From Terrimonas pollutisoli (lineage in GTDB: Bacteria > Bacteroidota > Bacteroidia > Chitinophagales > Chitinophagaceae), in assembly GCF_029360765.1 (NCBI RefSeq), contig NZ_JARKNA010000001.1:124001-188000 (forward strand): DNA of 64,000 nt, written 5' to 3'. Below the pieces are notes generated by a model, which was given only the letters and a program-made list of their open reading frames with translations, did no database searches and was not told the DNA's origin. The translations under genes and the position numbers were made by a program. Of the stretch, positions 38,430 to 48,664 are shown piece after piece. The first letter of the stretch is position 1; every line of letters begins with the position of its first letter.

Positions 38430-40286
38430 ATGAGATTAGGCTGGATAGACATTAGCATGGTGCTGGCATACCTTATCACAATGATCCTTGTAGGTTGGTA
38501 TTATCGTAAGAAAGCAAGGTTGAATAAGGAGAGTTATTTGCTGGGAAGCAAAAGCCTTCCCTGGTATAAACTTGGTTTAAGTGATGCCAGCGATATGTTT
38601 GATATCAGCGGCACTATGTGGATGGTGGCTCTTTGTTTTGTGTATGGATTAAAAAGCATTTGGATTCCTTGGTTATGGCCAGTGTTTAACCAGGTGTTCA
38701 TGATGATGTTTTTGAGCAAATGGTTACGGCGCAGCAACGCCAACACCGGCGCTGAATGGTTGCAGACAAGGTTTGGAGTGGAAGGCAAAGGTGTGCGGGG
38801 CTCCCATATCATCGTCATTGCCTTTGCGCTGATCAGCTGCCTTGGTTTTTTGGCTTATGGTTTTGTTGGGCTTGGCAAATTTATGCAGGTGTTCATACCA
38901 TGGGATGTGGTGAAGGGTTATGTGCCTTTTGATATAGCCGGCAAATATGTTCCGCATTTTTATGGTATTGTATTCACCCTGTTTGCCATGTTCTATTCCA
39001 TCATTGGTGGTATGCATAGCATTGTAACGGGCGATGTGATCAAGTACATGATAATGACCCTTGCCTGTATTGCCATAGCCTGTATTGCGATGATGCATTT
39101 ACAGGGTAAGCCGTTGGACGTTCCCCCGGGATGGAGTGATCCTTTTTTTAGTTGGAAGCTAGACCTTGACTGGACGGCGATAGCTGCAGATGCTAATAAA
39201 AAAATTGCCTCAGATGGCTTCAGTTTATTTGGAGCTTTTTTTATGATGATGTTATTCAAAGGTGTGTTTGCATCCTTAGCCGGGCCGGCACCTAATTATG
39301 ATATGCAAAAAATATTGAGTACAAGAAGCCCAAAGGAGGCAAGTAAGATGACGGGTTTTGTCAGTATTATATTGTTGCCGATAAGATATTCTATGGTGAT
39401 AGGATTGACTGTGCTGGCATTGTTGTATTACAACCAGCTTTACCTGAAAGGACCAGATGGCATCACTGATTTTGAACGGGTGTTGCCAGCTACGATCAAT
39501 ACTTTTTTGCCTGTTGGTGTTCTTGGGTTGGTGCTTACAGGTTTGCTGGGAGCTTTTATGGGAACCTTTAGCGGTACATTAAATGCGGCACAGGCTTATA
39601 TTATCAATGACATTTATCTTAAGTATGTGAATCCAAATGCCGGAACAAGAAGGGTGATCACCATGAATTATATCGTGGGGATCGTGGTGGTAGCGGTAGG
39701 AATCTTCTTTGGTTTTATGACGGATAATGTAAATGCTATCCTGCAATGGATCGTCGGTGGTTTATATGGTGGCTATGTGGCAGCTAATTGTTTAAAATGG
39801 TATTGGTGGCGCTTCAATGCAAATGGTTTTTTCTGGGGAATGGCAACGGGGATAGTTGGCGCATTGATCATGCCTTATGCTATTGAGTGGGGCTTGCAAA
39901 AAGGATATATCACCCAGGGCTTGCCTTTGTATTGGTGGCCGGTTCTTTTCATTTTATCACTGCTCGGCTGCTTTATCGGTACTTACACCGCTCCGCCAAC
40001 AGAAACCGGGGTATTGAAAACATTTTATAAAACAGTAAGGCCATGGGGTTTTTGGAAACCCGTGAATGAACTGGTGATAGCAGATGATCCGGCATTTCAA
40101 CCAAATAAACGTTTCAAGCTGGATATGTTCAATGTGGTATTGGGAATTATTGCCCAATGTTGCCTGACGATATTGCCTATGTATATCGTGCTGTGGATGA
40201 AACTACCCTTGCTGATTACAATAGTTATTTTGACCATTATTGTTATTATACTAAAAAGAACATGGTGGAATAAGTTGGAAGATTAG
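38430..40286 (+). CDS. sodium:solute symporter family protein
   Basis: Multi-TM; KARLNKESYLLGSKSLPWYKLGLSDASDMFDISGTMWMV. Confidence 0.9.
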   Translation: MRLGWIDISMVLAYLITMILVGWYYRKKARLNKESYLLGSKSLPWYKLGLSDASDMFDISGTMWMVALCFVYGLKSIWIPWLWPVFNQVFMMMFLSKWLRRSNANTGAEWLQTRFGVEGKGVRGSHIIVIAFALISCLGFLAYGFVGLGKFMQVFIPWDVVKGYVPFDIAGKYVPHFYGIVFTLFAMFYSIIGGMHSIVTGDVIKYMIMTLACIAIACIAMMHLQGKPLDVPPGWSDPFFSWKLDLDWTAIAADANKKIASDGFSLFGAFFMMMLFKGVFASLAGPAPNYDMQKILSTRSPKEASKMTGFVSIILLPIRYSMVIGLTVLALLYYNQLYLKGPDGITDFERVLPATINTFLPVGVLGLVLTGLLGAFMGTFSGTLNAAQAYIINDIYLKYVNPNAGTRRVITMNYIVGIVVVAVGIFFGFMTDNVNAILQWIVGGLYGGYVAANCLKWYWWRFNANGFFWGMATGIVGALIMPYAIEWGLQKGYITQGLPLYWWPVLFILSLLGCFIGTYTAPPTETGVLKTFYKTVRPWGFWKPVNELVIADDPAFQPNKRFKLDMFNVVLGIIAQCCLTILPMYIVLWMKLPLLITIVILTIIVIILKRTWWNKLED

Positions 40287-40305
40287 AGAATTTAAAATTT
40301 AAGTG

Positions 40306-41517
40306 ATGCATAAGAAATTTGTCAAACGATTGCAACAACTAGAGCTGGCGCATGATGAACTGTTGAAAAAAACAAACGAAACAGTAGAGGAGAGCAACGG
40401 CATAGTTCAACGTTATAAGAATCCGGTATTAACCGCAAAGCATACTCCTTTATTTTGGCGCTACGACCTGGATGAGCAAAGAAACCCTTACCTGATGGAA
40501 CGTTTTGGTATTAATGCGGTATTGAATGCAGGCGCCATCAAGTTTAACGACAAATACCTTGTGGTAGCAAGAGTTGAAGGAAATGACCGGAAATCCTTTT
40601 TTGCTATTGCCCAAAGCGATAATGGTATTGACAATTTTCAATTTTGGGAATATCCTGTGGTGATGCCTGAAACAGGTGATCCGGATACCAATGTGTACGA
40701 CATGCGCCTGGTGCAACATGAAGATGGTTGGATCTACGGATTGTTTTGTACTGAGCGAAGGGATCCCAATGCATCACTGGCTGATCAATCTGCGGCCATT
40801 GCACAATGTGGAATAGCCCGGACAAAGAATCTTAAGAACTGGGAGCGGTTAGATGACCTCATTACCAGGTCACCACAGCAACGAAATGTGGTATTGCATC
40901 CTGAATTTGTAAATGGAAATTATGGATTTTATACCCGGCCACAGGATGGATTCATCAATGCAGGTAGTGGTGGCGGTATTGGGTTTGGTGTAAGCAATTC
41001 CATTACCCACGCAATAGTCGAAGATGAAATGATCGTCGACAGAAAAATATATCATACCGTCTATGAATTGAAGAATGGTTTGGGGCCTGCGCCGATCAAA
41101 ACAAAATATGGATGGCTTCACCTGGCCCATGGTGTACGAAACACGGCAGCAGGATTACGCTATGTACTGTATTTATTTATGACCGATCTTCATGATCTTG
41201 CGAAAGTCATTTATCAGCCTGCCGGTTATTTTATGGCGCCGGAAGGTGAGGAAAGGATAGGAGATGTTTCGAATGTATTATTCAGTAATGGCTGGATACT
41301 GGATGATGACGGTACTGTCTTCATTTACTATGCATCTTCAGACACCCGTTTGCACGTAGCAACCTCTACTCTTGATAAACTATTAGACTATGTGATGAAT
41401 ACACCGGCAGACGGATTCCGTTCAGCTACATCTGTTCAAACACTGATTGGCATCATTGAAAAAAATAGGCGGGACAATAACATATCGAAGGAGAAAGTAT
41501 TTTCATCAATACTGTGA
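40306..41517 (+). CDS. GH130 family mannosyl phosphorylase (probable 4-O-beta-D-mannosyl-D-glucose phosphorylase)
   Basis: [44 protein letters not shown]-type active-site context; PUL neighbourhood. Confidence 0.9.
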   Translation: MHKKFVKRLQQLELAHDELLKKTNETVEESNGIVQRYKNPVLTAKHTPLFWRYDLDEQRNPYLMERFGINAVLNAGAIKFNDKYLVVARVEGNDRKSFFAIAQSDNGIDNFQFWEYPVVMPETGDPDTNVYDMRLVQHEDGWIYGLFCTERRDPNASLADQSAAIAQCGIARTKNLKNWERLDDLITRSPQQRNVVLHPEFVNGNYGFYTRPQDGFINAGSGGGIGFGVSNSITHAIVEDEMIVDRKIYHTVYELKNGLGPAPIKTKYGWLHLAHGVRNTAAGLRYVLYLFMTDLHDLAKVIYQPAGYFMAPEGEERIGDVSNVLFSNGWILDDDGTVFIYYASSDTRLHVATSTLDKLLDYVMNTPADGFRSATSVQTLIGIIEKNRRDNNISKEKVFSSIL

Positions 41518-41531
41518 TAAGAAGGAGGCCA

Positions 41532-42734
41532 ATGATAAATAACACGTCTGCAAGCCTGACCCAATTGAAGGAGGAACTCCGGCAGGAATTAGACAATATT
41601 CTTCAGTTCTGGAAGGATCATGCGATTGATGAAAGTTTCGGTGGATTTTATGGCAGAGTAGATAACGACAACCGTGTCGACACAGATGCGCCGAAGGGAC
41701 TGGTACTAAATGCCCGGATTCTCTGGACATTCTCTGCTGCATTCAATTTTACGCAGGAAAAAAAATGGCTGACGATTGCAGACAGGGCATTTCGATTTCT
41801 TATGCAATATTTCCATGATCCTGTATACGGCGGTTTTTATTGGTCCGTTGATAAAGCCGGAGCCATAGTTGAGAGCAGAAAGCAAGTATATGGAATCGCT
41901 TTTTGTATCTATGCTTTTGCCGGGTATTACAAGGCGGCAGAAAATAATGATGCACTGCAACATGCGAAAAATTGTTATCATTTACTCGAACAGTATAGTT
42001 TCGATTTTGGCAAAGGCGGCTACCTGGAGGCATTTACACATGACTGGCAACCTATCCGGGATCTTCGGTTGAGCAACAAGGATGCAAATGAAAAAAAAAC
42101 GATGAACACTCATTTGCATGTACTGGAAGCATATACCAATTTATACCGCGTATGGAAAGATCCAGGCTTAGAAAAAAGTATTGAGCTGCTACTGGAAAAT
42201 TTTATAGACCACATTATTGATCACAGCTCAGGTCATTTGCAATTATTTTTTGATGAAGACTGGTGCAATAAGGGAGATATTATTTCCTATGGACACGATA
42301 TAGAAGCAGCCTGGTTATTATTAGAATCCGCTGAAGTGATTGCTAGCAAAAGTTTTGTTGAAAAAATAAAAAAGATTTCCTTTCAGTTGGCCCATGCTGC
42401 CGAAGAGGGCCTGGATAAAGATGGTGGTCTATGGTATGAAATTGAGGATGGGGTAATGGTAAAACAAAAGCACTCATGGCCGCAGGCAGAGGCAATGATA
42501 GGTTTTTTCAATGCCTGGCAGATTAGCGGTGATAAAAGGTACCTTCAACATGTATTTAGAAGCTGGCAATTTATTCAACGGCATATTCTGGATAAAGAAC
42601 GGGGTGAATGGTTTTGGGGCGTGAATGCGGATTATAGCATAATGGAAAAGCAGGATAAAATAGGTTTTTGGAAGTGCCCTTATCATAACTCAAGGGCATG
42701 CATAGAGATTATCAAAAGAGTTCAATCTAAATAG
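41532..42734 (+). CDS. N-acylglucosamine 2-epimerase family, probable cellobiose/mannobiose 2-epimerase
   Basis: FWKDHAIDESFGGFYGRVDNDNRVD, SYGHDIEAAWLLLE, KHSWPQAEAMIGFFNAWQ. Confidence 0.9.
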   Translation: MINNTSASLTQLKEELRQELDNILQFWKDHAIDESFGGFYGRVDNDNRVDTDAPKGLVLNARILWTFSAAFNFTQEKKWLTIADRAFRFLMQYFHDPVYGGFYWSVDKAGAIVESRKQVYGIAFCIYAFAGYYKAAENNDALQHAKNCYHLLEQYSFDFGKGGYLEAFTHDWQPIRDLRLSNKDANEKKTMNTHLHVLEAYTNLYRVWKDPGLEKSIELLLENFIDHIIDHSSGHLQLFFDEDWCNKGDIISYGHDIEAAWLLLESAEVIASKSFVEKIKKISFQLAHAAEEGLDKDGGLWYEIEDGVMVKQKHSWPQAEAMIGFFNAWQISGDKRYLQHVFRSWQFIQRHILDKERGEWFWGVNADYSIMEKQDKIGFWKCPYHNSRACIEIIKRVQSK

Positions 42735-42748
42735 TCAGCCGTAATAAC

Positions 42749-44494
42749 ATGAAAAAATTATTGTCCCTTCACCTCCCTGTGATTATTGTCATAGTAATAT
42801 CCGGCAGTTGCAAGAAAAGTAAAACGACGGAAACACCACCGCCTTCTCCACCCGTAGTACCCGGCGATACGGTCATTGTTCCGGGTACAGATCCGGCTAT
42901 TGCGAATACAATTGGTTTTTTTCTTGATGATTGGCAACCTAAAAGTTTTGCAGCGCCGTCATACGTTGAATCTTCTGTCGCCGCCAGTGCTGATAACACC
43001 GTAACCGTTGATGCCACTTCTATCATCACCAAAATTCCACTATCCGAATTTGGACAAAATGCCGTGTGGTGGATGGGGCCTGTCGCCAATGAGCCAAAGT
43101 TTATTGATCCTGTTACCAAATTACATCCTATTATTATTCGCTTTCCGGGAGGCAGCACCAGCGATGTTTATTTTTGGAATGCGCAACAGGGAACCACACC
43201 GGCCGATGCACCCGCTATGATAACTGATGAGTTCGGCGTTAAAAAAAATCCATCTTATATCTATGGAAAGTCAAATTTAAACTGGCAGTGCAACCTGGAT
43301 AATTACTATTCCATGTTGCAGCAAACAAATAACAAAGGGATCATCACGATTAATTATGGCTATGCCCGGTATGGCACCAGCAATGATCCCGTAGCCACTG
43401 CAGCACATCTTGCGGCCGACTGGGTTCGCTATGATAATGGGCGGACAAAATTGTGGGAGATAGGCAATGAAAATTTTGGAAGCTGGGAATGGGGGTACCG
43501 CATCGATCCGGCTTTAAACAAAGATGGGCAGCCCGAATTTGTCACTGGAGCTTTATATGCACAGCATTTTAAAGTGTTTGCCGATTCCATGCGCAAAGCG
43601 GCAATGGAAGTAGGCAGCACCATACATATTGGTGCGGTGGTATTTGACAACCCCGCCACCGAGGCGTGGCAGACCAATACAACCAAAACATGGAATACCG
43701 GAGTGATATCAGGTGTGAAGAATATCGCTGATTTTTATGTGGTTCATAATTATTTTACTCCATACAATGAAAATTCGAATGCTTCTGTGATCTTTTCATC
43801 GGCATTATCGGTGCCATCAACGCAAATTAGTTTTCTGACACAGGCACTGCAGGCCAATGGGGCCACTATCAAACCGATCGTCATGGATGAATGGAACATG
43901 TGGGCAAAAGATTCAAAGCAACAGGTGTCAAATGCCAGTGGTGTTTTTGCAGTGTTGGTGTTGGGTGAAGCGATAAAAAATAAATACGGTATGGCTGCCC
44001 GCTGGGATTTGATAAATGGATGGAACAATGGAGATGATCATGGCCTTTTTAGTCCCGGTGATGAACCAGGAATCAGTAAGTGGAGTCCACGTCCCAGTTT
44101 TTACTATACGTATTTTTTTCAAAAAATGTTAGGCGATAGAATGGTGAATTCTTCGGTAACGGGAAGCAGTAATATCAACGCTTATGCTTCTACTTATTCA
44201 TCAGGTGAATTGAATGTAACATTGGTAAATACATCATCCTCTCCATTGAATGTAGAAGTAAAAATGAAAAATTTTTATAGCGGCAAACAATTTTATTGGT
44301 ATACGCTTGAAGGAAGTAATGACAATGGTGAGTTCTCCCGGAAGGTATTGGTAAATGGGGCAGGGCCTGCTTTTGATGCCGGCGGACCTGCTGATTATGC
44401 TACGCTCAAAGCCCGGTCAGCACTTACAGCAAATGGAATAAAAGTTTCCATACCTGCCCGTGGTGCGGTTATAATGGCCATTGACAAAAAATAA
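42749..44494 (+). CDS. clan GH-A-like glycoside hydrolase lipoprotein (family not certain; GH51-like appearance)
   Basis: Lipobox IVISGSCKK, Pro-rich linker; putative acid/base WEIGNENFGSWEWG and nucleophile IVMDEWNMW. Confidence 0.7.
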   Translation: MKKLLSLHLPVIIVIVISGSCKKSKTTETPPPSPPVVPGDTVIVPGTDPAIANTIGFFLDDWQPKSFAAPSYVESSVAASADNTVTVDATSIITKIPLSEFGQNAVWWMGPVANEPKFIDPVTKLHPIIIRFPGGSTSDVYFWNAQQGTTPADAPAMITDEFGVKKNPSYIYGKSNLNWQCNLDNYYSMLQQTNNKGIITINYGYARYGTSNDPVATAAHLAADWVRYDNGRTKLWEIGNENFGSWEWGYRIDPALNKDGQPEFVTGALYAQHFKVFADSMRKAAMEVGSTIHIGAVVFDNPATEAWQTNTTKTWNTGVISGVKNIADFYVVHNYFTPYNENSNASVIFSSALSVPSTQISFLTQALQANGATIKPIVMDEWNMWAKDSKQQVSNASGVFAVLVLGEAIKNKYGMAARWDLINGWNNGDDHGLFSPGDEPGISKWSPRPSFYYTYFFQKMLGDRMVNSSVTGSSNINAYASTYSSGELNVTLVNTSSSPLNVEVKMKNFYSGKQFYWYTLEGSNDNGEFSRKVLVNGAGPAFDAGGPADYATLKARSALTANGIKVSIPARGAVIMAIDKK

Positions 44495-44526
44495 TGCTGT
44501 AAATTTCACTGATCAAACAAAAGAAC

Positions 44527-45192
44527 ATGAAAAAATTACTCATCCTTCCATTTTTACTGATTTTGATTTCTATGTACACGGTTAAAAAAACAAAGATTGT
44601 TTTCTTCGGTGATTCCATTACGCAGGCCGGTGTAAAAAAAGGTGGCTATATCGATCGTATTCAAAAGTCAATTGACGATGCTAAACTTACGGCTAACTAT
44701 GAGCTGATAGGTGCAGGTATTGGTGGCAATAAAGTGTATGATCTTTATTTACGGATGGATGATGATGTGCTGGCCAAAGACCCGCAGGTGGTCGTTGTCT
44801 ATGTCGGCATCAATGATGTCTGGCACAAAACAACTTCCGGCACGGGTACGGATAAGGATAAGTATGAAAAATTCTATATTGCCCTTATAAAAAAATTGCA
44901 GGCGAAAAATATAAAAGTGGCGCTGTGCACGCCGACTGTTATTGGTGAAAAGAAAGATAATGCAAATCCCCAGGATGCAGACCTGAACGCCTACTCCGAT
45001 GTGATTCGCAAATTAGCGACTTCCTATAATTGTACATTGATAGATCTGCGCAAAGCATTCCAGGATTACGAACAAGCGAATAATGGAGACAATAAAGAGT
45101 CTGGCTTACTAACCACTGACCGGGTGCATCTGACAGATGCCGGTAATCAGCTGGTGGCCGACGAGATGACCAGGGCTTTAGCTATTCGATAA
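44527..45192 (+). CDS. SGNH/GDSL hydrolase (putative carbohydrate acetylesterase)
   Basis: Block I FFGDSITQAG, block III YVGINDVWH, block V DRVHLTDAGN. Confidence 0.88.
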   Translation: MKKLLILPFLLILISMYTVKKTKIVFFGDSITQAGVKKGGYIDRIQKSIDDAKLTANYELIGAGIGGNKVYDLYLRMDDDVLAKDPQVVVVYVGINDVWHKTTSGTGTDKDKYEKFYIALIKKLQAKNIKVALCTPTVIGEKKDNANPQDADLNAYSDVIRKLATSYNCTLIDLRKAFQDYEQANNGDNKESGLLTTDRVHLTDAGNQLVADEMTRALAIR

Positions 45193-45266
45193 TTTGGCGA
45201 ATGAGCTCTAACAATCTGTATTCCTATAAATTTTTATATCCCTACATCTTCCTTTAGGCAACCAAA

Positions 45267-45876
45267 ATGATTTTGCAAATGATCAAGCTCACACTAACAA
45301 AAAAGCAATTCGTCGTGTATGCCTTGGGCCTGATCTGCCTGTTCTTTCAGCAGTTAGCACATGGTCAGAACTCAACTCGTTACAAACTGGAGAATGATGG
45401 GGTATTGATCTATCCTGATCCGCGTTTTATCGGTCTTATACATAGTTGCTGCAATATGAATGTAATCATGCCGCAGGATAAGATTAGTATTCGCAACGAT
45501 ACGATAACCTGGAATTTTAGCCGCTATCAACCGGATGTAGTGACCATTTGCCTTGGGCAAAATGACGGAGTACAGGACTCCGCTTTGTTTGTCAGCAATT
45601 ATGTTAGTTTTCTTGATCAGTTGAGACTGCATTACCCGGATGCAGCTTTTATTTGTCTTACCAGCCCGATGGCTGATGGAGAATTAAAACGATATATGAA
45701 AAAGACCATTAAAACTACAGTCGGTATTCAGCATAAAAAAAGGGGATAAAAAAGTTTATTTTTTTTCTTTTTCGAAGCAATACCATAATGGTTGCGACGG
45801 GCATCCCGATCTTACTAAGCATAAGCTTATAGCCGGAGAATTGATGAGTTTTGTCAAAAGAGTAATGAAATGGTAA
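45267..45876 (+). pseudogene. SGNH-hydrolase/CE2-like esterase pseudogene (internal deletion and frameshift)
   Basis: Frame 1 (45267-45749) has signal peptide, GLIHSCCNMNVIMPQ and VVTICLGQNDG but no GDS block. The C-terminus SKQYHNGCDGHPDLTKHKLIAGELMSFVKRVMKW continues in another frame after an A7 run at 45735-45741. Confidence 0.8.
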
Positions 45877-45948
45877 ATCTTCAACAAAATCAGTTGATAT
45901 TTGAATGGATATTTTTTTTAATCAAAGCCTAATCACTACAATTATTTT

Positions 45949-46947
45949 ATGTATAACCCTTCATCAACGCGTTATGATAGTATGCAATACAACCGCTGTG
46001 GTAAAAGCGGTTTAAAACTACCTGCTATTTCATTAGGCCTGTGGCACAATTTCGGCTCGGTAGATGTGTATGAAAACGGAAAACAAATAATCCGGCGGGC
46101 TTTCGACAGGGGCATTACTCATTTTGATCTGGCGAATAATTATGGCCCGGCTCCCGGCTCGGCAGAAGAAAATTTCGGAAAAATATTGAAACAAGATTTC
46201 TCCGGCAATCTCCGTGATGAGTTGATCATCTCAACAAAGGCTGGTTATTTGATGTGGCCCGGTCCTTATGGTGAATGGGGTTCGAGGAAATATTTATTGT
46301 CAAGCCTTGATCAGAGCCTGAAGAGAATGCAAATAGACTACGTTGATATTTTCTACTCCCATCGTCCCGATCCTGATACACCTTTAGAAGAAACGATGAT
46401 GGCATTGGATACAGCCGTTCGCAGTGGCCGGGCATTGTACGCAGGTATTTCCAATTACCAGGCGCCTGAGGCCAAAAAGGCTATTGAAATCCTGAAACAA
46501 TTGGGAACGCCTTGTTTAATTCACCAACCAAAATATTCAATGTTTGAAAGGTGGGTTGAAGGCGGTTTGCTGGATATACTGGAGCAGTATGGAGTAGGGT
46601 GCATTCCATTTTCGCCTTTGGCGCAGGGTATGCTGACTGATAAATATCTGAAGGGTATACCAACTGATTCAAGGGCTGCGAAAGCTCATGGTTTTTTACA
46701 AACATCAGAACTAACGGATACACGGTTGCAACAAATCAGGGAGCTAAATGAAATAGCTAAACAAAGAAATCAGTCGCTGGCTCAAATGGCGCTGGCATGG
46801 CTGTTGAAAGACAAACGGGTAACTACAGTATTGATTGGTGCGAGTTCTGTTGCCCAGTTGGATAATAACATTGATGCGTTGAATAATCTGTCATTTAGCA
46901 ATGACGAATTAACAGCAATTGAAAACGTTCTGCAGAAAAAGGGATGA
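45949..46947 (+). CDS. aldo/keto reductase (YghZ-like)
   Basis: NNYGPAPGSAEENFG, STKAGYLMWPGPYGEWGSRKYLLSSLDQSLKRMQIDYVDIFYSHR. Confidence 0.93.
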   Translation: MYNPSSTRYDSMQYNRCGKSGLKLPAISLGLWHNFGSVDVYENGKQIIRRAFDRGITHFDLANNYGPAPGSAEENFGKILKQDFSGNLRDELIISTKAGYLMWPGPYGEWGSRKYLLSSLDQSLKRMQIDYVDIFYSHRPDPDTPLEETMMALDTAVRSGRALYAGISNYQAPEAKKAIEILKQLGTPCLIHQPKYSMFERWVEGGLLDILEQYGVGCIPFSPLAQGMLTDKYLKGIPTDSRAAKAHGFLQTSELTDTRLQQIRELNEIAKQRNQSLAQMALAWLLKDKRVTTVLIGASSVAQLDNNIDALNNLSFSNDELTAIENVLQKKG

Positions 46948-46969
46948 GGACATTAGCTAAGGAGACTAT

Positions 46970-48094
46970 ATGAAGCAAGTTCTTATTTATTTTTTATTGT
47001 TGATATCAGTAGCCGGGGTTGGCCAAAATAAAAAGCTGATTGATCAAACGGCCACAAATGAAACAAAAGCATTATTCCGGAATCTTGATAAACTATCACA
47101 AAGCCACATTCTCTTTGGTCACCAACATGCAACGGAATACGGTCATGGCTGGTCGGGTGATGCAGACAGATCGGATGTAAAATCAGTTACGGGTTCTCAT
47201 CCGGCCGTGATCGGTGTCGACTTTAGTGGCCTTTCCGGCAGGTCTGAAAGCGAGATTGAAAACAACAAATCAGCATTAAGAAAAAATATCGCAGATACTT
47301 ACAACCGGGGAGGCATTACCACTATTTCCTGGCATTTCTCCAATCCAGTATCACCTGGAGACTTTTATTGGAAAGACAGTGTCTCAGCCCCGGCAGTGAA
47401 ATACATCATACCGGGTGGCTCACATCATGACAAATACAAAGCAATACTTAGCACTATTGGAAGTTTTGTAAAATCAATAAAGGGGAGGGATGGTAAGATG
47501 GTGCCAATGATTTTCCGTCCCTATCATGAGTTTGACGGCGATTGGTTTTGGTGGGGCAGGAGCCATTGTACCACAGAAGAGTTTAAGCGGCTTTGGAGGT
47601 TTACCGTTTCTTATTTAAGAGATAGTATGGGTGTGCATAATTTCATTTATGCGTTTTCTCCCGATAATCTGTTTATTACGGAAGAACAATTTTTAGAACG
47701 ATATCCTGGTGATGAATGGGTAGATATGGTAGGCATGGATAACTATGGCGACTTTGGAAGGGATGGAAAATATAATGTGGAGGCCGGATTGACGAAATTA
47801 AAAATTGTTTCAGCGTATGCTATCAAAGCCGGCAAACTCGCAGCTTTTACTGAAACGGGCCTGGAGTCTATACCCAATGCAACCTGGTGGACCAATATTT
47901 TGCTGAAAACAGTAAAGTCAGAAAACCTGAAACTAGCTTATGTGCTGGTTTGGAGAAATGATACAAGAAGCCCTACTCATTACTATGCGCCATTTCCCGG
48001 CCATACCAGTGAAGCCGATTTTATTAAGTTTTACAACGATCCATTTACGCTCTTCGAAAAAGATTTGGGAAATATCTATTCTATTAAAAAGTGA
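46970..48094 (+). CDS. GH26 family beta-mannanase
   Basis: HILFGHQHATEYGHGW, MIFRPYHEFDGDWFWWG (acid/base E), AAFTETGLES (nucleophile E). Confidence 0.92.
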   Translation: MKQVLIYFLLLISVAGVGQNKKLIDQTATNETKALFRNLDKLSQSHILFGHQHATEYGHGWSGDADRSDVKSVTGSHPAVIGVDFSGLSGRSESEIENNKSALRKNIADTYNRGGITTISWHFSNPVSPGDFYWKDSVSAPAVKYIIPGGSHHDKYKAILSTIGSFVKSIKGRDGKMVPMIFRPYHEFDGDWFWWGRSHCTTEEFKRLWRFTVSYLRDSMGVHNFIYAFSPDNLFITEEQFLERYPGDEWVDMVGMDNYGDFGRDGKYNVEAGLTKLKIVSAYAIKAGKLAAFTETGLESIPNATWWTNILLKTVKSENLKLAYVLVWRNDTRSPTHYYAPFPGHTSEADFIKFYNDPFTLFEKDLGNIYSIKK

Positions 48095-48231
48095 TTAGCT
48101 ATGTTTAGTGTGAGTATATTTTCTATAAATCGAAAAGAGTTTTCACTTAAACGCCGTAGCGTTTTTCAGGCGTGTATTATCTTTTCATTTTTATATTAAA
48201 ATAATTATCATTGCTCTACAAATCAATAGTT

Positions 48232-48357
48232 ATGAAAACCCGATACTTCTTTTGGAGCCTGATCCTGATAATTTTTTTAGAATCCTGCAGCAGGGCAATG
48301 ACTCCTTTTGAAGCTGCCAATCACCCCCGTGGTAGAAAATGCCGCAATATTCGCTAG
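48232..48357 (+). CDS. 41-aa small lipoprotein
   Basis: MKTRYFFWSLILIIFLESCSRAMTPFEAANHPRGRKCRNIR; lipobox-like FLESC; below the ORF-track length cutoff. Confidence 0.6.
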   Translation: MKTRYFFWSLILIIFLESCSRAMTPFEAANHPRGRKCRNIR

Positions 48358-48361
48358 GCAA

Positions 48362-48508
48362 TTAATCTTGTCCAAAAAGACTACCAACAGCACCTTCCAG
48401 CATTGGGAATTTTTCTACAACAAAATTTTTAATAGCTGCAATGGCTTTTTGCGCCTGCTCGTCTGTAAGTCCTGCTTCGGCTTTTAGTCTATCTATCAGT
48501 TCCTGCAT
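48362..48508 (-). CDS. 48-aa conserved small protein
   Basis: MQELIDRLKAEAGLTDEQAQKAIAAIKNFVVEKFPMLEGAVGSLFGQD from the internal ATG at 48508. Confidence 0.65.
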   Translation of the reverse strand: MQELIDRLKAEAGLTDEQAQKAIAAIKNFVVEKFPMLEGAVGSLFGQD

Positions 48509-48600
48509 GGTAAAAAGTTTAAAAGTTTTAAAAGTTCCACAAGTTAAGAAAAGCAAAACCGTTTGTTTTATTGAAATTATTTTTAGTTGTCTTATAATGT

Positions 48601-48639
48601 AAAAAGGTTTCAGAATTAGAAAACTTCTGAAACCTTTTT
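48601..48639 (-). terminator. terminator downstream of clpX
   Basis: 15-bp perfect stem aaaaaggtttcagaa / ttctgaaaccttttt. Confidence 0.85.
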
Positions 48640-48664
48640 AACCTATTAAACATTTTGAACCTTT

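Noticed and set aside
45735-45741. Programmed -1 frameshift at A AAA AAA in the esterase gene
   Set aside because: The conserved C-terminus is in the +1 (or -2) frame, not -1, and the protein also lacks its catalytic block, so pseudogenisation fits better.
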